Below are positions 18,120 to 28,349 of a DNA stretch of 64,000 nucleotides, piece by piece. Made by a program: the position numbers and the translations under genes. The notes beneath the pieces were generated by a model. It was not told where the DNA came from and did no database searches. It saw only the letters and a program-made list of their open reading frames with translations. The DNA comes from Nocardioides sp. 1609 (GTDB lineage Bacteria; Actinomycetota; Actinomycetes; Propionibacteriales; Nocardioidaceae). Location: positions 1 through 64,000 of the forward strand of contig NZ_SPUJ01000002.1 of the NCBI RefSeq assembly GCF_004522105.1, in the 5' to 3' direction. Position 1 is the stretch's first letter; every line of letters begins with the position of its first letter.

Positions 18120-20554
18120 GGGGTGCCTCCGGTGACGGTGACGCGGGTGCCGGGCGAGGCCACGTCTGCGAGCAGGCCGCGTCCGGTGGAGCCGGCGGGG
18201 AGCCAGACGACGCCGTCGACGATGTCGGGGGCGACCTCGGCCGGCAGGGTGATCGAGCCACGGTCGCCGGTGACGGTGACGGTCGGCCCGCAGGCGTCGT
18301 GGACGGCGCGGCCCACGCGGGCGACGGCCGGGCGTGCGGTGGCGGCCAGGTGCTTGTCGCCGTCCTGCATGGAGCCGTGGTCGAGCATCAGCTTCCAGCT
18401 CGACAGGACCAGGCCCTGGGCGCCCTGGGCGCCGGACGTCGCCAAGGCGACCGGCTCGAAGGCGGCGCGGGCGCCGTCCCAGGGGCCGATCTGCGCCATC
18501 TCCGACCAGACCTCCTCGACGGTGCGGAAGCCGAGCGGGGCACCGTGGCCGAGCGCGGCGAGCTCCTCGGCGATGCCCGCGAGGACGCGGAGGTCGGGCA
18601 GCGAGGCCGGGTTGGACAGGACGGCGTCGAAACCGCGGACCCGGCCCTCCCAGTTGACGAAGGTGCCGGCCTTGTCGGTCACCGGGGCGACCGGGAGGAC
18701 GACGTCGGCGGCTCGCGTCACGTCGTTGGCCCGCAGCCCCAGGGCGACGACGAACGACGCCGCGGCGAGGGCGGCCGTGGTGGCGGCCGGGTCGGTGGTG
18801 TCGGCGGGCTCGACACCGGCGACGACCAGTCCCCCGAGGTCGCCGGCGAGCAGCGCGGCGACGATCGCGTCGCCGTCGCGGCCGGGCGCCTCGGGCAGCG
18901 AGTCGACGCCCCAGGCGGTGGCCGCGTCGACGCGGGCGGCGGCGTCGGCGACCGGTCGGCCGCCGGGCAGCAGGTTCGGCAGGCAGCCGGCCTCGACGGC
19001 GCCCCGGTCGCCGGCGCGGCGCGGCACCCAGGCGAGACGAGCCCCGCTCCTGGCAGCCAGGTCGACGGCGGCGCTGAGGGCACCCGGGACGGTCGCGAGC
19101 CGCTCGCCCACCAGGATCACCGCGGTGCTGTCGATCCCGTGGTCGGCGTGACCGAGCAGCGAGGCCAGGGTGGCCGGCTCGTCGCCGGGCGCGGTCGGGA
19201 GCAGGGTGCCGTTCATCTTGCTCAGGCCGCGCGTGGTGAACGGCGCGACGGCGAGCACGCGGGTGCGGTGGTGGACCGCCGACTTGCGCAGGCGCAGGAA
19301 GATCGCGCCGGCCTCGTCCTCGGGCTCGAAGCCCACCAGGACGACGGTCGCGGCGGTCTCGAGGTCACCGAAGGTGACCGCACCGCCGTCGGGCCCGGTC
19401 GCCACGACGTGCGCGGCCAGGAACGACGCCTCCTCGGCCGAGTGCGGTCGGGCGCGGAAGTCGACGTCGTTGGTGCCGAGCGCGACGCGGGCGAACTTGC
19501 TGTAGGCGTAGGCGTCCTCGCCGGTGAGGCGGCCGCCGGTCAGGACGCCGACTCCACCCTGCTGGCGGGCCGCCGCGAGACCCCGGGCCGCGACCGCGAA
19601 GGCCTCGGGCCACGACGCCGGACGCAGCGACCCGTCGGTGTCGCGCACCTGCGGGTAGGTCAGCCGGTCGTCCTGGGTGGCGTAGGTGAAGGCGAAGCGG
19701 TCCTTGTCGGTGATCCACTCCTCGTTGACCTCGGGGTCGTTGCCGGCGAGGCGGCGCACCACCTTGCCGCGGCGGTGGTCGACGCGGATCGCGGAGCCGC
19801 ACGCGTCGTGCTCGGCGACCGAGGGGCTGGAGACGAGGTCGAAGGGGCGCGACCGGAACCGGTAGGACTCCGACGTCAGCGCGCCGACGGGACAGATCTG
19901 GATCGTGTTGCCGGCGAAGTAGGACAGGAACGGGGCGTTCTCGGCGATGCCGATCTGCTGCATGGCGCCGCGCTCGACCAGCGCGATGAACGGGTCGCCG
20001 GGGATCTCCTCGGCGAAGCGGGTGCAGCGCTGGCACACGATGCAGCGCTCTCGGTCGAGCAGCACCTGGGGTGAGAGGTTGATCGGCTTCGGGAAGGTGC
20101 GCTTGACCCCGCCCGAGCCCGACGCGACGAAGCGCGACTCCCCCTGGCCGTTGCTCATCGCCTGGTTCTGCAGGGGGCACTCGCCGCCCTTGTCGCACAC
20201 CGGGCAGTCGAGCGGGTGGTTGATGAGGAGGAACTCCATGACGCCCTGCTGCGCCTTGTCGGCCACCTCGCTGGTGATCTGCGTGCTCACGACCATGCCG
20301 GGGGCGACCGGGAGGGTGCAGGCGGCCTGGGGCTTGGGGAACCCGCGCCCGTTGCCGGCGTCCGGGACCTCGACGAGGCACTGGCGGCAGGCGCCAACCG
20401 GCGCGAGGAGCGGGTGGTCGCAGAACCGCGGGATCTGGACGCCGACCTGCTCGGCGGCGCGGATCACCAGGGTGTCCTTGGGGACGTCGACCTGGATGCC
20501 GTCGATGGTCACCGAGACCAGGTCGGTCGCGGTCTTGTCGGGGGTCGTCGTCAT
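18116..20554 (-). CDS. nuoG: NADH-quinone oxidoreductase subunit G
   Basis: Large iron-sulfur subunit of the NADH module, 812 residues. The N-terminal [2Fe-2S] ligands are Cys45, 56, 59 and 79; a His-Cys3 [4Fe-4S] site follows at His113, Cys117, 120 and 126 ([14 protein letters not shown]); a further four-Cys site is in RCIVCQRC with the ICPVGA cysteine. The rest is a molybdopterin-oxidoreductase-like domain that binds no molybdenum in this family. ATG at 20554 overlaps the nuoF stop as ATGA. The open frame reads on upstream through nuoF, which is rejected as a start. Confidence 0.95.
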   Translation of the reverse strand: MTTTPDKTATDLVSVTIDGIQVDVPKDTLVIRAAEQVGVQIPRFCDHPLLAPVGACRQCLVEVPDAGNGRGFPKPQAACTLPVAPGMVVSTQITSEVADKAQQGVMEFLLINHPLDCPVCDKGGECPLQNQAMSNGQGESRFVASGSGGVKRTFPKPINLSPQVLLDRERCIVCQRCTRFAEEIPGDPFIALVERGAMQQIGIAENAPFLSYFAGNTIQICPVGALTSESYRFRSRPFDLVSSPSVAEHDACGSAIRVDHRRGKVVRRLAGNDPEVNEEWITDKDRFAFTYATQDDRLTYPQVRDTDGSLRPASWPEAFAVAARGLAAARQQGGVGVLTGGRLTGEDAYAYSKFARVALGTNDVDFRARPHSAEEASFLAAHVVATGPDGGAVTFGDLETAATVVLVGFEPEDEAGAIFLRLRKSAVHHRTRVLAVAPFTTRGLSKMNGTLLPTAPGDEPATLASLLGHADHGIDSTAVILVGERLATVPGALSAAVDLAARSGARLAWVPRRAGDRGAVEAGCLPNLLPGGRPVADAAARVDAATAWGVDSLPEAPGRDGDAIVAALLAGDLGGLVVAGVEPADTTDPAATTAALAAASFVVALGLRANDVTRAADVVLPVAPVTDKAGTFVNWEGRVRGFDAVLSNPASLPDLRVLAGIAEELAALGHGAPLGFRTVEEVWSEMAQIGPWDGARAAFEPVALATSGAQGAQGLVLSSWKLMLDHGSMQDGDKHLAATARPAVARVGRAVHDACGPTVTVTGDRGSITLPAEVAPDIVDGVVWLPAGSTGRGLLADVASPGTRVTVTGGTP

Positions 20555-21867
20555 GCGTCTGCTCCCGTCAGGGATCCGGCCCACACGGTGGAGGCGGCGG
20601 CGTCGAACGGGCAGCCGCCGTGGGTGAGGTGGGCGAGGTACTCGTCGCGGAAGAACTTGATCGAGCTCGAGATCGGGCTGGTCGCGCCGTCGCCGAGCGC
20701 GCAGAACGAGCGGCCGAGGATGTTCTCGCACTGGTCGAGCAGCAGGTCGAGGTCGCTCTCGCTGCCCTCGCCGCGCTCGAGTGCGGCCAGGGTCTGCACC
20801 AGCCACCACGTGCCCTCGCGGCACGGGGTGCACTTGCCGCAGGACTCGTGCTTGTAGAACTCGGTCCAGCGCAGCACGGCCCGGACGACGCACGTGGTCT
20901 CGTCGAAGAGCTGCAGCGCCCGGGTGCCGAGCATGGTGCCGGCCCCGGCCATGCCCTCGAAGTCGAGGGGCAGGTCGAGGTGCTGGTCGGTCAGGAGCGG
21001 GGTGCTCGAGCCGCCCGGCGTCCAGAACTTCAGCTGGTGGCCCTCGCGGATCCCGCCGGCGAGGTCGATCAGCTCGCGCAGCGTGATGCCGAGGGGTGCC
21101 TCGTACTGACCGGGGTTCGTGACGTGGCCCGAGAGGGAGAAGATGCCGAAGCCCTTCGACTTCTCGGTGCCCATCGAGGCGAACCAGGCCGGGCCGTTGC
21201 CGATGATGCTGGGCACCGAGGCGATCGACTCGACGTTGTTGATGACCGTCGGGCTCGCGTAGAGACCGGCGACGGCCGGGAACGGCGGGCGCAGGCGGGG
21301 CTGGCCGCGGCGACCCTCGAGGCCCTCGAGGAGGGCGGTCTCCTCGCCGCAGATGTAGGCGCCGGCGCCGGCGTGGACGACGATGTCGAGGTCGTAGCCG
21401 CTGCCGTGGATGTCCTTGCCGAGGTGGCCGGCGGCATAGGCCTCCGCGACCGCGGCCTGGACCCGGCGGATCACGTGCAGGACCTCGCCGCGGATGTAGA
21501 TGAAGGCGTGGTTGGCCCGGATCGCGAACGAGCTGATGATGACGCCCTCGACCAGCGTGTGGGGCGTGGCCATCATGAGCGGGATGTCCTTGCAGGTGCC
21601 CGGCTCCGACTCGTCGGCGTTGACCACGAGGTACTTCGGCTTCGGGTTGTCCTGCGGGATGAAGGACCACTTCATGCCGGTCGGGAAGCCGGCCCCACCC
21701 CGGCCGCGGAGCCCGGAGTCCTTGACGGCGGTGATGATGTCGTCCTGCGGCATCGCCAGCGCCTTCGTCAGCGCGCCGTAGCCACCGCGCGACTCGTAGG
21801 TCGCCAGCGTCCAGCTGCGCTCGGCGTCCCAGTCGTCGGTGAGGACGGGGGTCAGTACGTCAGCCAC
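20551..21867 (-). CDS. nuoF: NADH-quinone oxidoreductase subunit F
   Basis: NADH-oxidising subunit with FMN and one [4Fe-4S] cluster. NADH-binding [10 protein letters not shown] at about residues 55-64, the FMN-binding stretch [19 protein letters not shown], and cluster ligands in [12 protein letters not shown] plus a Cys about 40 residues later are all present. I chose the second GTG at 21867 because GGAAGGA lies 7 bases upstream; an in-frame GTG five codons earlier (21882) overlaps that sequence. The protein is 438 residues. Confidence 0.93.
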   Translation of the reverse strand: MADVLTPVLTDDWDAERSWTLATYESRGGYGALTKALAMPQDDIITAVKDSGLRGRGGAGFPTGMKWSFIPQDNPKPKYLVVNADESEPGTCKDIPLMMATPHTLVEGVIISSFAIRANHAFIYIRGEVLHVIRRVQAAVAEAYAAGHLGKDIHGSGYDLDIVVHAGAGAYICGEETALLEGLEGRRGQPRLRPPFPAVAGLYASPTVINNVESIASVPSIIGNGPAWFASMGTEKSKGFGIFSLSGHVTNPGQYEAPLGITLRELIDLAGGIREGHQLKFWTPGGSSTPLLTDQHLDLPLDFEGMAGAGTMLGTRALQLFDETTCVVRAVLRWTEFYKHESCGKCTPCREGTWWLVQTLAALERGEGSESDLDLLLDQCENILGRSFCALGDGATSPISSSIKFFRDEYLAHLTHGGCPFDAAASTVWAGSLTGADA

Positions 21868-21886
21868 GAAGTGTCCTTCCACCGGT

Positions 21887-21903
21887 TGTTGCTGAGGAGC
21901 GGG
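21887..21903 (+). repeat. Degenerate repeat in the nuoE-nuoF gap
   Basis: TGTTGCTGAGGAGCGGG resembles, imperfectly, the TGTTCG(A/G)CG(A/G)AGGAGCGAG repeat found in two other nuo gaps. It is antisense to the operon in the 66-base gap 21868-21933. Confidence 0.3.
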
Positions 21904-21933
21904 CGAGGCGAGCGTCTCGAGGCACGGTCATGA

Positions 21934-22755
21934 TCAGTCGGCCTCCTTCTTCTCGGCTGCCGTCTCGTCGGTCGGGCTCTGCTCCTCGACGGTGGCGGCC
22001 TCGTTGACCGTCGCACCCTGGTCGCCGGCCTCGGCGGCGGCCTCTTCCCTCTCCGCCGGCTCCGACGGGACGGCGGGTGCCTCGTCGCCGCCGGTGAGCT
22101 GCTTGTCGGACTCGTCGGAGGACGGCGCCGTCCAGCCGCGGTCGCGGGCGATGCCCAGGCCGACCAGCGACGCCGGCCCGGCCGAGGGGCCCTCGTCGGC
22201 GCGGCCGTCGGGGAACCCGGCGAGCACCCGCTCGGCCTCGCGCCAGGTGCACAGCCGCGGACCTCGGGTGGAGGTGACCTCGGTGCCCGCGCGCAGGTCG
22301 TCGACCAGGTCGGTGGCCTTCTGCGGGGTCATGTTGTCCATGAACTCCCAGTTGACCATCATCACCGGGGCGTAGTCGCAGGCCGCGTTGCACTCGACGT
22401 GCTCGAGGGTGATCTTGCCGTCGTCGGTGGTCTCGTCGTTGCCGACGTCGAGGTGGTCCTTGAGCCGGGCGAAGATCTCGTCGCCGCCCATCACCGCGCA
22501 CAGCGTGTTGGTGCACACGCCGACGTGGTAGTCGCCCACGGGCCGGCGCTTGTACATCGTGTAGAACGTCGCCACGCCGCTGACCTCGGCCGCGGAGATC
22601 CCCAGGATCTCGGCGCAGACCTCGATGCCCTCGGGCGTGATCCGGCCCTGGGCCGACTGCACGAGGTGCAGCATCGGCAGCAGGCCCGAGCGCTTCTCGG
22701 GGTAGCGCGCGGCGATCGCCTCGAGCTCGCCGTACGTCGTCTGTTCGATCGTCAT
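21934..22755 (-). CDS. nuoE: NADH-quinone oxidoreductase subunit E
   Basis: Thioredoxin-like [2Fe-2S] subunit of the NADH module, 273 residues. Cluster ligands are Cys81 and Cys86 (CTNTLC) and Cys122 and Cys126 (CNAAC). ATG at 22755 is preceded by GAGGGGA 8 bases upstream; a longer frame to 22839 would overlap nuoD and lacks a site. Beyond about residue 165 the protein carries an acidic tail of some 100 residues rich in Glu, Ala and Asp that is not part of the fold. Confidence 0.94.
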   Translation of the reverse strand: MTIEQTTYGELEAIAARYPEKRSGLLPMLHLVQSAQGRITPEGIEVCAEILGISAAEVSGVATFYTMYKRRPVGDYHVGVCTNTLCAVMGGDEIFARLKDHLDVGNDETTDDGKITLEHVECNAACDYAPVMMVNWEFMDNMTPQKATDLVDDLRAGTEVTSTRGPRLCTWREAERVLAGFPDGRADEGPSAGPASLVGLGIARDRGWTAPSSDESDKQLTGGDEAPAVPSEPAEREEAAAEAGDQGATVNEAATVEEQSPTDETAAEKKEAD

Positions 22756-22774
22756 CGCGGGGTCCCCTCGGAGC

Positions 22775-22793
22775 TGTTCGACGAAGGAGCGAG
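22775..22793 (+). repeat. Short repeat in the nuoD-nuoE gap
   Basis: TGTTCGACGAAGGAGCGAG, 17 of 19 bases shared with 15281-15299. It lies within the 70-base nuoD-nuoE gap (22756-22825). Confidence 0.5.
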
Positions 22794-22825
22794 GCCGAGG
22801 TGGAGAGGAGTTCCGTGGGGTGTCA

Positions 22826-24172
22826 TCAGCGGTCGACACCTCCCATGACGGGGTCGATCGAGGCGATGGCGACGATGACGTCGGCGACCTGGCCGCCCTC
22901 GCTCATCACGCTCGTGGCCTGCAGGTTGGTGAAGGACGGGTCGCGGAAGTGCGCGCGGAACGGACGCGTGCCGCCGTCGGAGACGACGTGGGCGCCGAGC
23001 TCGCCCCGAGGCGACTCGATCGGCACGTAGGCCTGGCCGGGCGGCACCCGGAAGCCCTCGGTGACGAGCTTGAAGTGGTGGATCAGGGCCTCCATCGACT
23101 CACCCATGATGTGGCGGATGTGGTCGAGGGAGTTGCCCATGCCGTCGCTGCCGATCGCGAGCTGGCTGGGCCAGGCGATCTTCTTGTCGCCGACCATGAC
23201 GGGCGCACCCTCGAGGCCCGCGAGCCGGTCGGCGGCCTGCTCGATGATCTTGAGCGACTCCCACATCTCGTTGAGGCGCACCCGGAAGCGGCCGTAGGCG
23301 TCGGCGGTGTCCCAGGTCTGGACGTCGAACTCGTAGTCCTCGTAGCCGCAGTACGGCTCGGTCTTGCGCAGGTCCCAGGCGTAGCCGGCCGCGCGGATCG
23401 GCGGGCCACTGAGGCCCAGGGCCAGGCAGCCGTCGAGCTCGAGGTGGCCGACGCCCTCGAGGCGAGCCTTGAAGATCGGGTTGGCGTTGCAGAGGGCGGC
23501 GTACTCGGGCAGCCGCTTCTTCATCAGCGCGACGAACCCGCGGATCTCCTCGAGCGCACCCGGCGGGAGGTCCTGGGCGACGCCGCCGGGACGGATGAAG
23601 GCGTGGTTCATCCGCAGGCCGGTGATCAGCTCGAACAGGTCGAGGACGAGCTCCCGCTCGCGGAACCCGATCGTCATGACGGTCAGCGCGCCGATCTCCA
23701 TGCCGCCGGTGGCGATGCAGACCAGGTGCGAGGAGAGCCGGTTCAGCTCCATCATCAGGACCCGCATGACGCTGGCCTTCTCGGGGATCTGGTCCTCGAT
23801 GTCGAGCAGCCGCTCCACGCCCAGGCAGTACGTCGCCTCGTTGTAGAACGGGGAGAGGTAGTCCATCCGGGTGCAGAAGGTCGTGCCCTGCACCCAGGAG
23901 CGGAACTCCATGTTCTTCTCGATGCCGGTGTGGAGGTAGCCGATGCCGCAGCGGGCCTCGGTGACCGTCTCGCCGTCGATCTCGAGGATCAGGCGGAGGA
24001 CGCCGTGGGTGGAGGGGTGCTGCGGGCCCATGTTGACCACGACGCGCTCCTCGACGCCCTCGTTGTCGGCCAGCCCGGCCACGATGTCGTCCCAGTCACG
24101 GCCGCTGACCGTGAAGACCTTGCCCTCCGTCGTCTCCGTGGAGCCGGCGTAGATGTCGTCCTGAGTAGTCAT
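22826..24172 (-). CDS. nuoD: NADH-quinone oxidoreductase subunit D
   Basis: The 49-kDa-type subunit of Complex I, which forms the quinone-reduction site with NuoB. The 448-residue protein shows [15 protein letters not shown] (about residues 47-61), GYLHTGIEK, and the C-terminal [23 protein letters not shown] of this hydrogenase-derived family. A 45-residue N-terminal extension is poorly conserved. ATG at 24172 shares one base with the nuoC stop (TAATG). Confidence 0.96.
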   Translation of the reverse strand: MTTQDDIYAGSTETTEGKVFTVSGRDWDDIVAGLADNEGVEERVVVNMGPQHPSTHGVLRLILEIDGETVTEARCGIGYLHTGIEKNMEFRSWVQGTTFCTRMDYLSPFYNEATYCLGVERLLDIEDQIPEKASVMRVLMMELNRLSSHLVCIATGGMEIGALTVMTIGFRERELVLDLFELITGLRMNHAFIRPGGVAQDLPPGALEEIRGFVALMKKRLPEYAALCNANPIFKARLEGVGHLELDGCLALGLSGPPIRAAGYAWDLRKTEPYCGYEDYEFDVQTWDTADAYGRFRVRLNEMWESLKIIEQAADRLAGLEGAPVMVGDKKIAWPSQLAIGSDGMGNSLDHIRHIMGESMEALIHHFKLVTEGFRVPPGQAYVPIESPRGELGAHVVSDGGTRPFRAHFRDPSFTNLQATSVMSEGGQVADVIVAIASIDPVMGGVDR

Positions 24173-24884
24173 TAGCTGTACGACCTCCGCTGGTCGGGCG
24201 GCGGGATGGTGCCGCCCTTGTACTCGACGGGGATGCCGCCGAGGGGGTAGTCCTTGCGCTGGGGGTGGCCCGGCCAGTCGTCGGGCATGAGGATCCGGGT
24301 GAGTGCGGGGTGGCCGTCGAACACGATGCCGAACATGTCCCAGGTCTCGCGCTCGTGCCAGTCGTTGGTCGGGTAGACGCTCACGATCGACGGGAGGTGC
24401 GGGTCGCTGTCGGGGACGCTGACCTCGAGCCGGATCCGGCGGTTGAACGACATCGACAGCAGGTGGTAGACCGCGTGCAGCTCGGCGCCGGTGTCGTCGG
24501 GGTAGTGCACCCCGCTGACGCCGGAGCAGAACTCGAAGCGCAGCCGCGGGTCGTCGCGCAGGTGCTGCGCGGTCGCGAGGAGGTCCTCGCGACGGACGTG
24601 GAAGGTGATCTCGCCGCGGTGGACGACGACGCGGCCCAGGCTCGTGGTCGACTCGAGCGCGTCGGCCACCTCGTCGAACCAGCCGCCGAAGGGCCGCTGC
24701 GCGGCCCCCGGGAAGACGATCGGGGCCACCAGGCCGCCGTACCCGCTGGTGTCGCCGGTGCCGCGGACGCCGAACATGCCGGTGCGCTGACCGACGGCCC
24801 GGACCTCGTCGCCGGTCGTGGCCGGGGTCTTGCCCTCGCCGGCCGACGACTGGTCGGGACCGGTGGTCTTGTCCTCGGCGGCCA

Positions 24885-24885
<1 letters not shown>
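24172..24885 (-). CDS. nuoC: NADH-quinone oxidoreductase subunit C
   Basis: The 30-kDa-type structural subunit of the peripheral arm, 237 residues. Family motifs [10 protein letters not shown] and [31 protein letters not shown] are clear near residues 150-205. The first 70 residues form an acidic, low-complexity extension. ATG at 24885 shares one base with the nuoB stop. NuoC and NuoD are separate here, not fused as in E. coli. Confidence 0.95.
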
Positions 24886-25439
<554 letters not shown>

Positions 25440-25520
25440 GGTGTCAGTGCCTTCCCGAAGCCAGTGCCGTTAGCGGTGCCATGAGCGGTGCCGGTGCCGT
25501 GCTCGTCCTCATCGCGGTCC

Positions 25521-25883
25521 TCAGTCCCACTCGAGGCCGCCGCGGCGCCAGACGTAGGCGTAGGCGACGAAGACGGTGCCGATGAAGATGACCATCTCGA
25601 CCAGCCCGAAGAGCGCCATCGCGTCGAACTGCACGGCCCACGGGTAGAGGAAGATGATCTCGATGTCGAAGACGATGAAGAGCATCGCGATGATGTAGTA
25701 CTTCACCGGGAACCGGCCGCCGCCGACGGCCTGCGGAGTGGGCTCGATGCCGCACTCGTAGCTGTCGAGCTTGGCACGGTTGTAGCGGCGAGGGCCCACG
25801 ACGAACGCGCTGGTGACGATGGAGCCGACCGCGAAGATCGCGGCCAGCGCCGCGAGGACGAGGACGGGTGTGTAGAAGTCCAT
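25521..25883 (-). CDS. nuoA: NADH-quinone oxidoreductase subunit A
   Basis: First gene of the Complex I operon: a 120-residue membrane subunit with three helices and the conserved loop KLDSYECGIEPTPQAVGGGRFPVKYY, plus the acidic helix FIVFDIEIIFLYPWA. ATG at 25883 is preceded by GGAAGG. An open frame runs to 26117, but the upstream part covers the promoter and the candidate Rex site and has no family similarity. Confidence 0.95.
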   Translation of the reverse strand: MDFYTPVLVLAALAAIFAVGSIVTSAFVVGPRRYNRAKLDSYECGIEPTPQAVGGGRFPVKYYIIAMLFIVFDIEIIFLYPWAVQFDAMALFGLVEMVIFIGTVFVAYAYVWRRGGLEWD

Positions 25884-25937
25884 CCGGCCTTCCCTTCCAC
25901 GACGACAAGGTTCCTCGCGCACGGTGCCACTTGTGAC

Positions 25938-25957
25938 TTTGTGAACTGAATCACGAG
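25938..25957 (-). promoter_or_regulatory. Candidate Rex operator upstream of nuoA
   Basis: TTTGTG-AACTGAAT-CACGAG has one perfect Rex half-site (TTGTGAA) and, after the correct 8-base spacer, a degenerate second half (ATCACGA, 5 of 7 matches to TTCACAA). It lies 54 bases upstream of the nuoA start. Rex repression of nuo is known in Streptomyces coelicolor, and a rex gene is in this window. Confidence 0.55.
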
Positions 25958-26080
25958 GAGCGATCGCAGTCATACTGCCACCCCGAGTCGCCCACGTCAC
26001 ACCCGGGAGGGGTTCGGCAAAACCGGCCCTGACCTGCGAATTTAACGCACGGAAGCGTTGCGTAATTGACGACGCCGTCG

Positions 26081-26116
26081 CCCCCGGCGACACCCCCGGC
26101 GACACCCCCGGCGACA
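26081..26116. repeat. Three 12-base tandem repeats
   Basis: CCCCCGGCGACA occurs three times without a mismatch (26081-26092, 26093-26104, 26105-26116) in the control region between nuoA and the AIM24 genes. Confidence 0.85.
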
Positions 26117-26200
26117 CGGGTCTCCCGCGACGGCCGGATCGCTCGTTAGGGTGCCTCCAGATCCGGCGGTTCGACCGCTCCCCCCTGCACCGGAGGCCCG

Positions 26201-26818
26201 ATGGCGACCCTGACCGCCGACAAGAAAGTGCTCCACGCCGACCTCACCGGCGACAGCGTCCGAGCCGCCCAGGGCGCGATGGTCGCCTACACCGGCAACA
26301 TGACCTTCAAGCACGCGGGCATGGGCGGCGGCGGCGGGCTCCGCGCCGCGGTGCGCCAGCGGGTGGCCGGCGAGAGCATCACGCTGATGGAGTGCCAGGG
26401 CCACGGCCGGGCCTACCTCGCCAAGGACGCCCTCGACGTGACCGTCGTGGTGCTCGACAACGACCGGCTCACGGTCGAGTCCGAGCACATCCTCGCCGTC
26501 ACCGACGGCCTCAAGCTCGACGTCCAGTTCGCCGGGCTGCGGGGGATGACCAGCGGCCAGGGCCTCGCGACGACCACCGTCACCGGGTCGGGCCAGTGCG
26601 CGATCACCTCCGACGGGCCGATGATCCCGCTGGCCGTCGCGCCCGGGATGCCGCTCGTGGTCGACCCCGACGCCTACGTCGCCGGCACCGGCCAGATCCA
26701 GATGAGCCTGGTCTCCGGGGTGACCTGGCGCAGCCTCGTCGGCGAGGGCGGCGGCGAGCCGTTCAGCCTGCGCTTCGAGGGCCAGGGCACCGTCTACATC
26801 CAGCCCGCGGAGAGGTGA
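26201..26818 (+). CDS. AIM24 family protein (paralog 1)
   Basis: A 205-residue protein of the AIM24 family, a beta-rich fold related to the TRAP RNA-binding attenuation protein in structure; bacterial members have no settled role. Gly-rich turns (MGGGGGLRAAVRQ, GEGGGEPFSLRF), the GQGLATTTVTGSG segment in the middle and the ending GQGTVYIQP are characteristic. There is no signal peptide or membrane helix, so it should be cytoplasmic or peripheral. ATG at 26201 follows GGAGG. First of three neighbouring paralogs in one transcript. Confidence 0.85.
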   Translation: MATLTADKKVLHADLTGDSVRAAQGAMVAYTGNMTFKHAGMGGGGGLRAAVRQRVAGESITLMECQGHGRAYLAKDALDVTVVVLDNDRLTVESEHILAVTDGLKLDVQFAGLRGMTSGQGLATTTVTGSGQCAITSDGPMIPLAVAPGMPLVVDPDAYVAGTGQIQMSLVSGVTWRSLVGEGGGEPFSLRFEGQGTVYIQPAER

Positions 26819-26825
26819 TCTGACG

Positions 26826-27467
26826 ATGGCGTTCGAGCAGCTGAACAAGAAGGTCATCCGGACCGACGTCTCCCCCGGCGGCGAGGTCATCGCCCGCCGC
26901 GGCGCGATGCTCGGGTACTCCGGCGCCGTCACCTTCCGCCCGATCAGCGGTGGGGGCGGCGTCGGCGGCATGGTCGGGCGCGCGATGGCCGGCGAGTCGG
27001 TCCCGATGATGGTCGCCGAGGGGCAGGGCAACGCGCTCTACGGCTTCCGCGGGCACTACGTGACGCTCGTCGAGCTCAACAACGAGACCCTGACCGTCGA
27101 GGCGGACCGGCTGCTGGCGCACCACGCCAACCTGTCGACGTCGGTGGAAATGATCGGGCAGGGCGGCATCCGCCAGGCGGTCCGCGGCGCCGTGTCGGGC
27201 CAGGGGCTCTTCACGACGAAGGTCAGCGGGTCCGGGTCGGTCGCCCTGCTGTCGCACGGCGGCACCTTCGAGATCCCGGTGAACGGCGAGATGGTCGGCG
27301 TCGACCCGCAGGCCTACGTCGGGCACGTCGGGGCGATGCAGATCGACTTCAAGGTCAGCGGCGGCATCCGCGACGTCGTCGGCCGCGGCTCGGGCGAGGC
27401 GACCCAGCTGCACTGCACCGGACACGGACGTGTCTACATCCAGGCCTCCGAGGAGAAGTTCCAGTGA
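26826..27467 (+). CDS. AIM24 family protein (paralog 2)
   Basis: A 213-residue AIM24-family protein, 7 bases after paralog 1. It shares the central GQGLFTTKVSGSG and the closing HGRVYIQAS with paralog 1, and the Gly-rich SGGGGVGGMVG loop. No signal peptide or membrane segment. The divergence between the copies suggests an old duplication and a heteromeric complex rather than redundancy, which is inference. Confidence 0.85.
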   Translation: MAFEQLNKKVIRTDVSPGGEVIARRGAMLGYSGAVTFRPISGGGGVGGMVGRAMAGESVPMMVAEGQGNALYGFRGHYVTLVELNNETLTVEADRLLAHHANLSTSVEMIGQGGIRQAVRGAVSGQGLFTTKVSGSGSVALLSHGGTFEIPVNGEMVGVDPQAYVGHVGAMQIDFKVSGGIRDVVGRGSGEATQLHCTGHGRVYIQASEEKFQ

Positions 27468-28222
27468 TCCAGATGACCGGCGGCTCGACCGTCTACGACG
27501 CCCAGTCGCTCCCCTCGAACGACAACATCAACTCCTACTCGTTCTGCATCGACCTGAACGGCGAGTGGTTCACGTCCAAGGGCGCGATGATCGCCTACTA
27601 CGGCAACATCGACTTCTCCGGCGTGGCGGCCTTCGCCTCCCGTGCCGCGTGGGTGGCGTCCCGGTTCTCCTCGCCGATCTACACGCAGGACTGGGTGATC
27701 GCCGCGGGCCAGGGCAAGCTCGTGATCGGCGACCGCGGCTTCGACATCAACTCCTACGACCTCGAGGTCGGCAACCTGACGATCAAGGCCTCGAACCTGC
27801 TCGCCTTCGAGACCGGCCTGGAGCTCAAGCAGTCGATCGTGCCCGGCTTCCTGACCCTGATCGGCACCGGCAAGTTCCTCGCGTCGTCGTCCGGCCCGGT
27901 GATCTTCGTCGAGCCGCCGTTCCGCGCCGACCCCGACGCCCTGCTCGGCTGGGCCGACTGCCCGTCGCCCTCGGTGCACTACGACCACAACTGGATGGCG
28001 CAGTCGTTCATGGCCGGCATCCAGGGCATGTTCGGCCGCGAGTCCGGCGAGGAGCGTCAGTACGACTTCACCGGCGCCGGCACGATCCTCATGCAGTCGT
28101 CGGAGCAGATGCGCGCCGACGGCGCGCTGATGCGGCTGGTCGAGTCGCAGACGAACCTGCTCGACGCGCAGTCGGCCGGCTCGCTCGGGCAGCGGCTGGT
28201 CGCGAGGTCGCAGCAGCAGTAG
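27464..28222 (+). CDS. AIM24 family protein (paralog 3, longer)
   Basis: Third AIM24-family member, 252 residues. GTG at 27464 overlaps the previous stop as GTGA; an ATG three codons in (27473) is possible. It lacks the Gly-rich loop of the others, has more aromatic residues (GAMIAYYGNIDFSG), and adds a C-terminal helix of about 40 residues rich in Gln, Ser and Leu (MRLVESQTNLLDAQSAGSLG), which may form a coiled contact. Function unknown. Confidence 0.8.
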   Translation: MIQMTGGSTVYDAQSLPSNDNINSYSFCIDLNGEWFTSKGAMIAYYGNIDFSGVAAFASRAAWVASRFSSPIYTQDWVIAAGQGKLVIGDRGFDINSYDLEVGNLTIKASNLLAFETGLELKQSIVPGFLTLIGTGKFLASSSGPVIFVEPPFRADPDALLGWADCPSPSVHYDHNWMAQSFMAGIQGMFGRESGEERQYDFTGAGTILMQSSEQMRADGALMRLVESQTNLLDAQSAGSLGQRLVARSQQQ

Positions 28223-28240
28223 GACCGCCGACCCCGCGCT

Positions 28241-28314
28241 GACCCGTCACCTATAGGTGACGGGTCGGCGTGCAGTTGTGCGCTGACCCGTCGCCCATAG
28301 GTGACGGGTCAGCG
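28241..28314. terminator. Two long intergenic palindromes
   Basis: Between the convergent AIM24 and ubiE genes. The first (28241-28266) is a perfect 26-base palindrome with arm GACCCGTCACCTA. The second (28281-28314) is a near copy with outer arms CGCTGACCCGTC and GACGGGTCAGCG. Each is followed by the same GCGTGCAG. No T-run follows. They may be bidirectional terminators. Confidence 0.6.
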
Positions 28315-28349
28315 TGCAGCGGCGGGGGTGGCTCGTCCCTCGCGGTGGG

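Larger units (their letters stand above)
25884..26200. promoter_or_regulatory. nuo / AIM24 divergent control region
   Basis: A 317-base gene-free stretch between divergent nuoA and the AIM24 genes. It holds a candidate Rex site (25938-25957), a possible minus-strand -10 TATGAC (25974-25969) placing the start of transcription just upstream of that site, three 12-base tandem repeats (26081-26116), and a plus-strand TAGGGT (26147-26152) as a possible -10 for the AIM24 genes. Confidence 0.5.

Noticed and set aside
25884..26117. N-terminal extension of nuoA
   Set aside because: The added residues come from the 12-base repeats and the promoter; NuoA family proteins start at the ATG at 25883.
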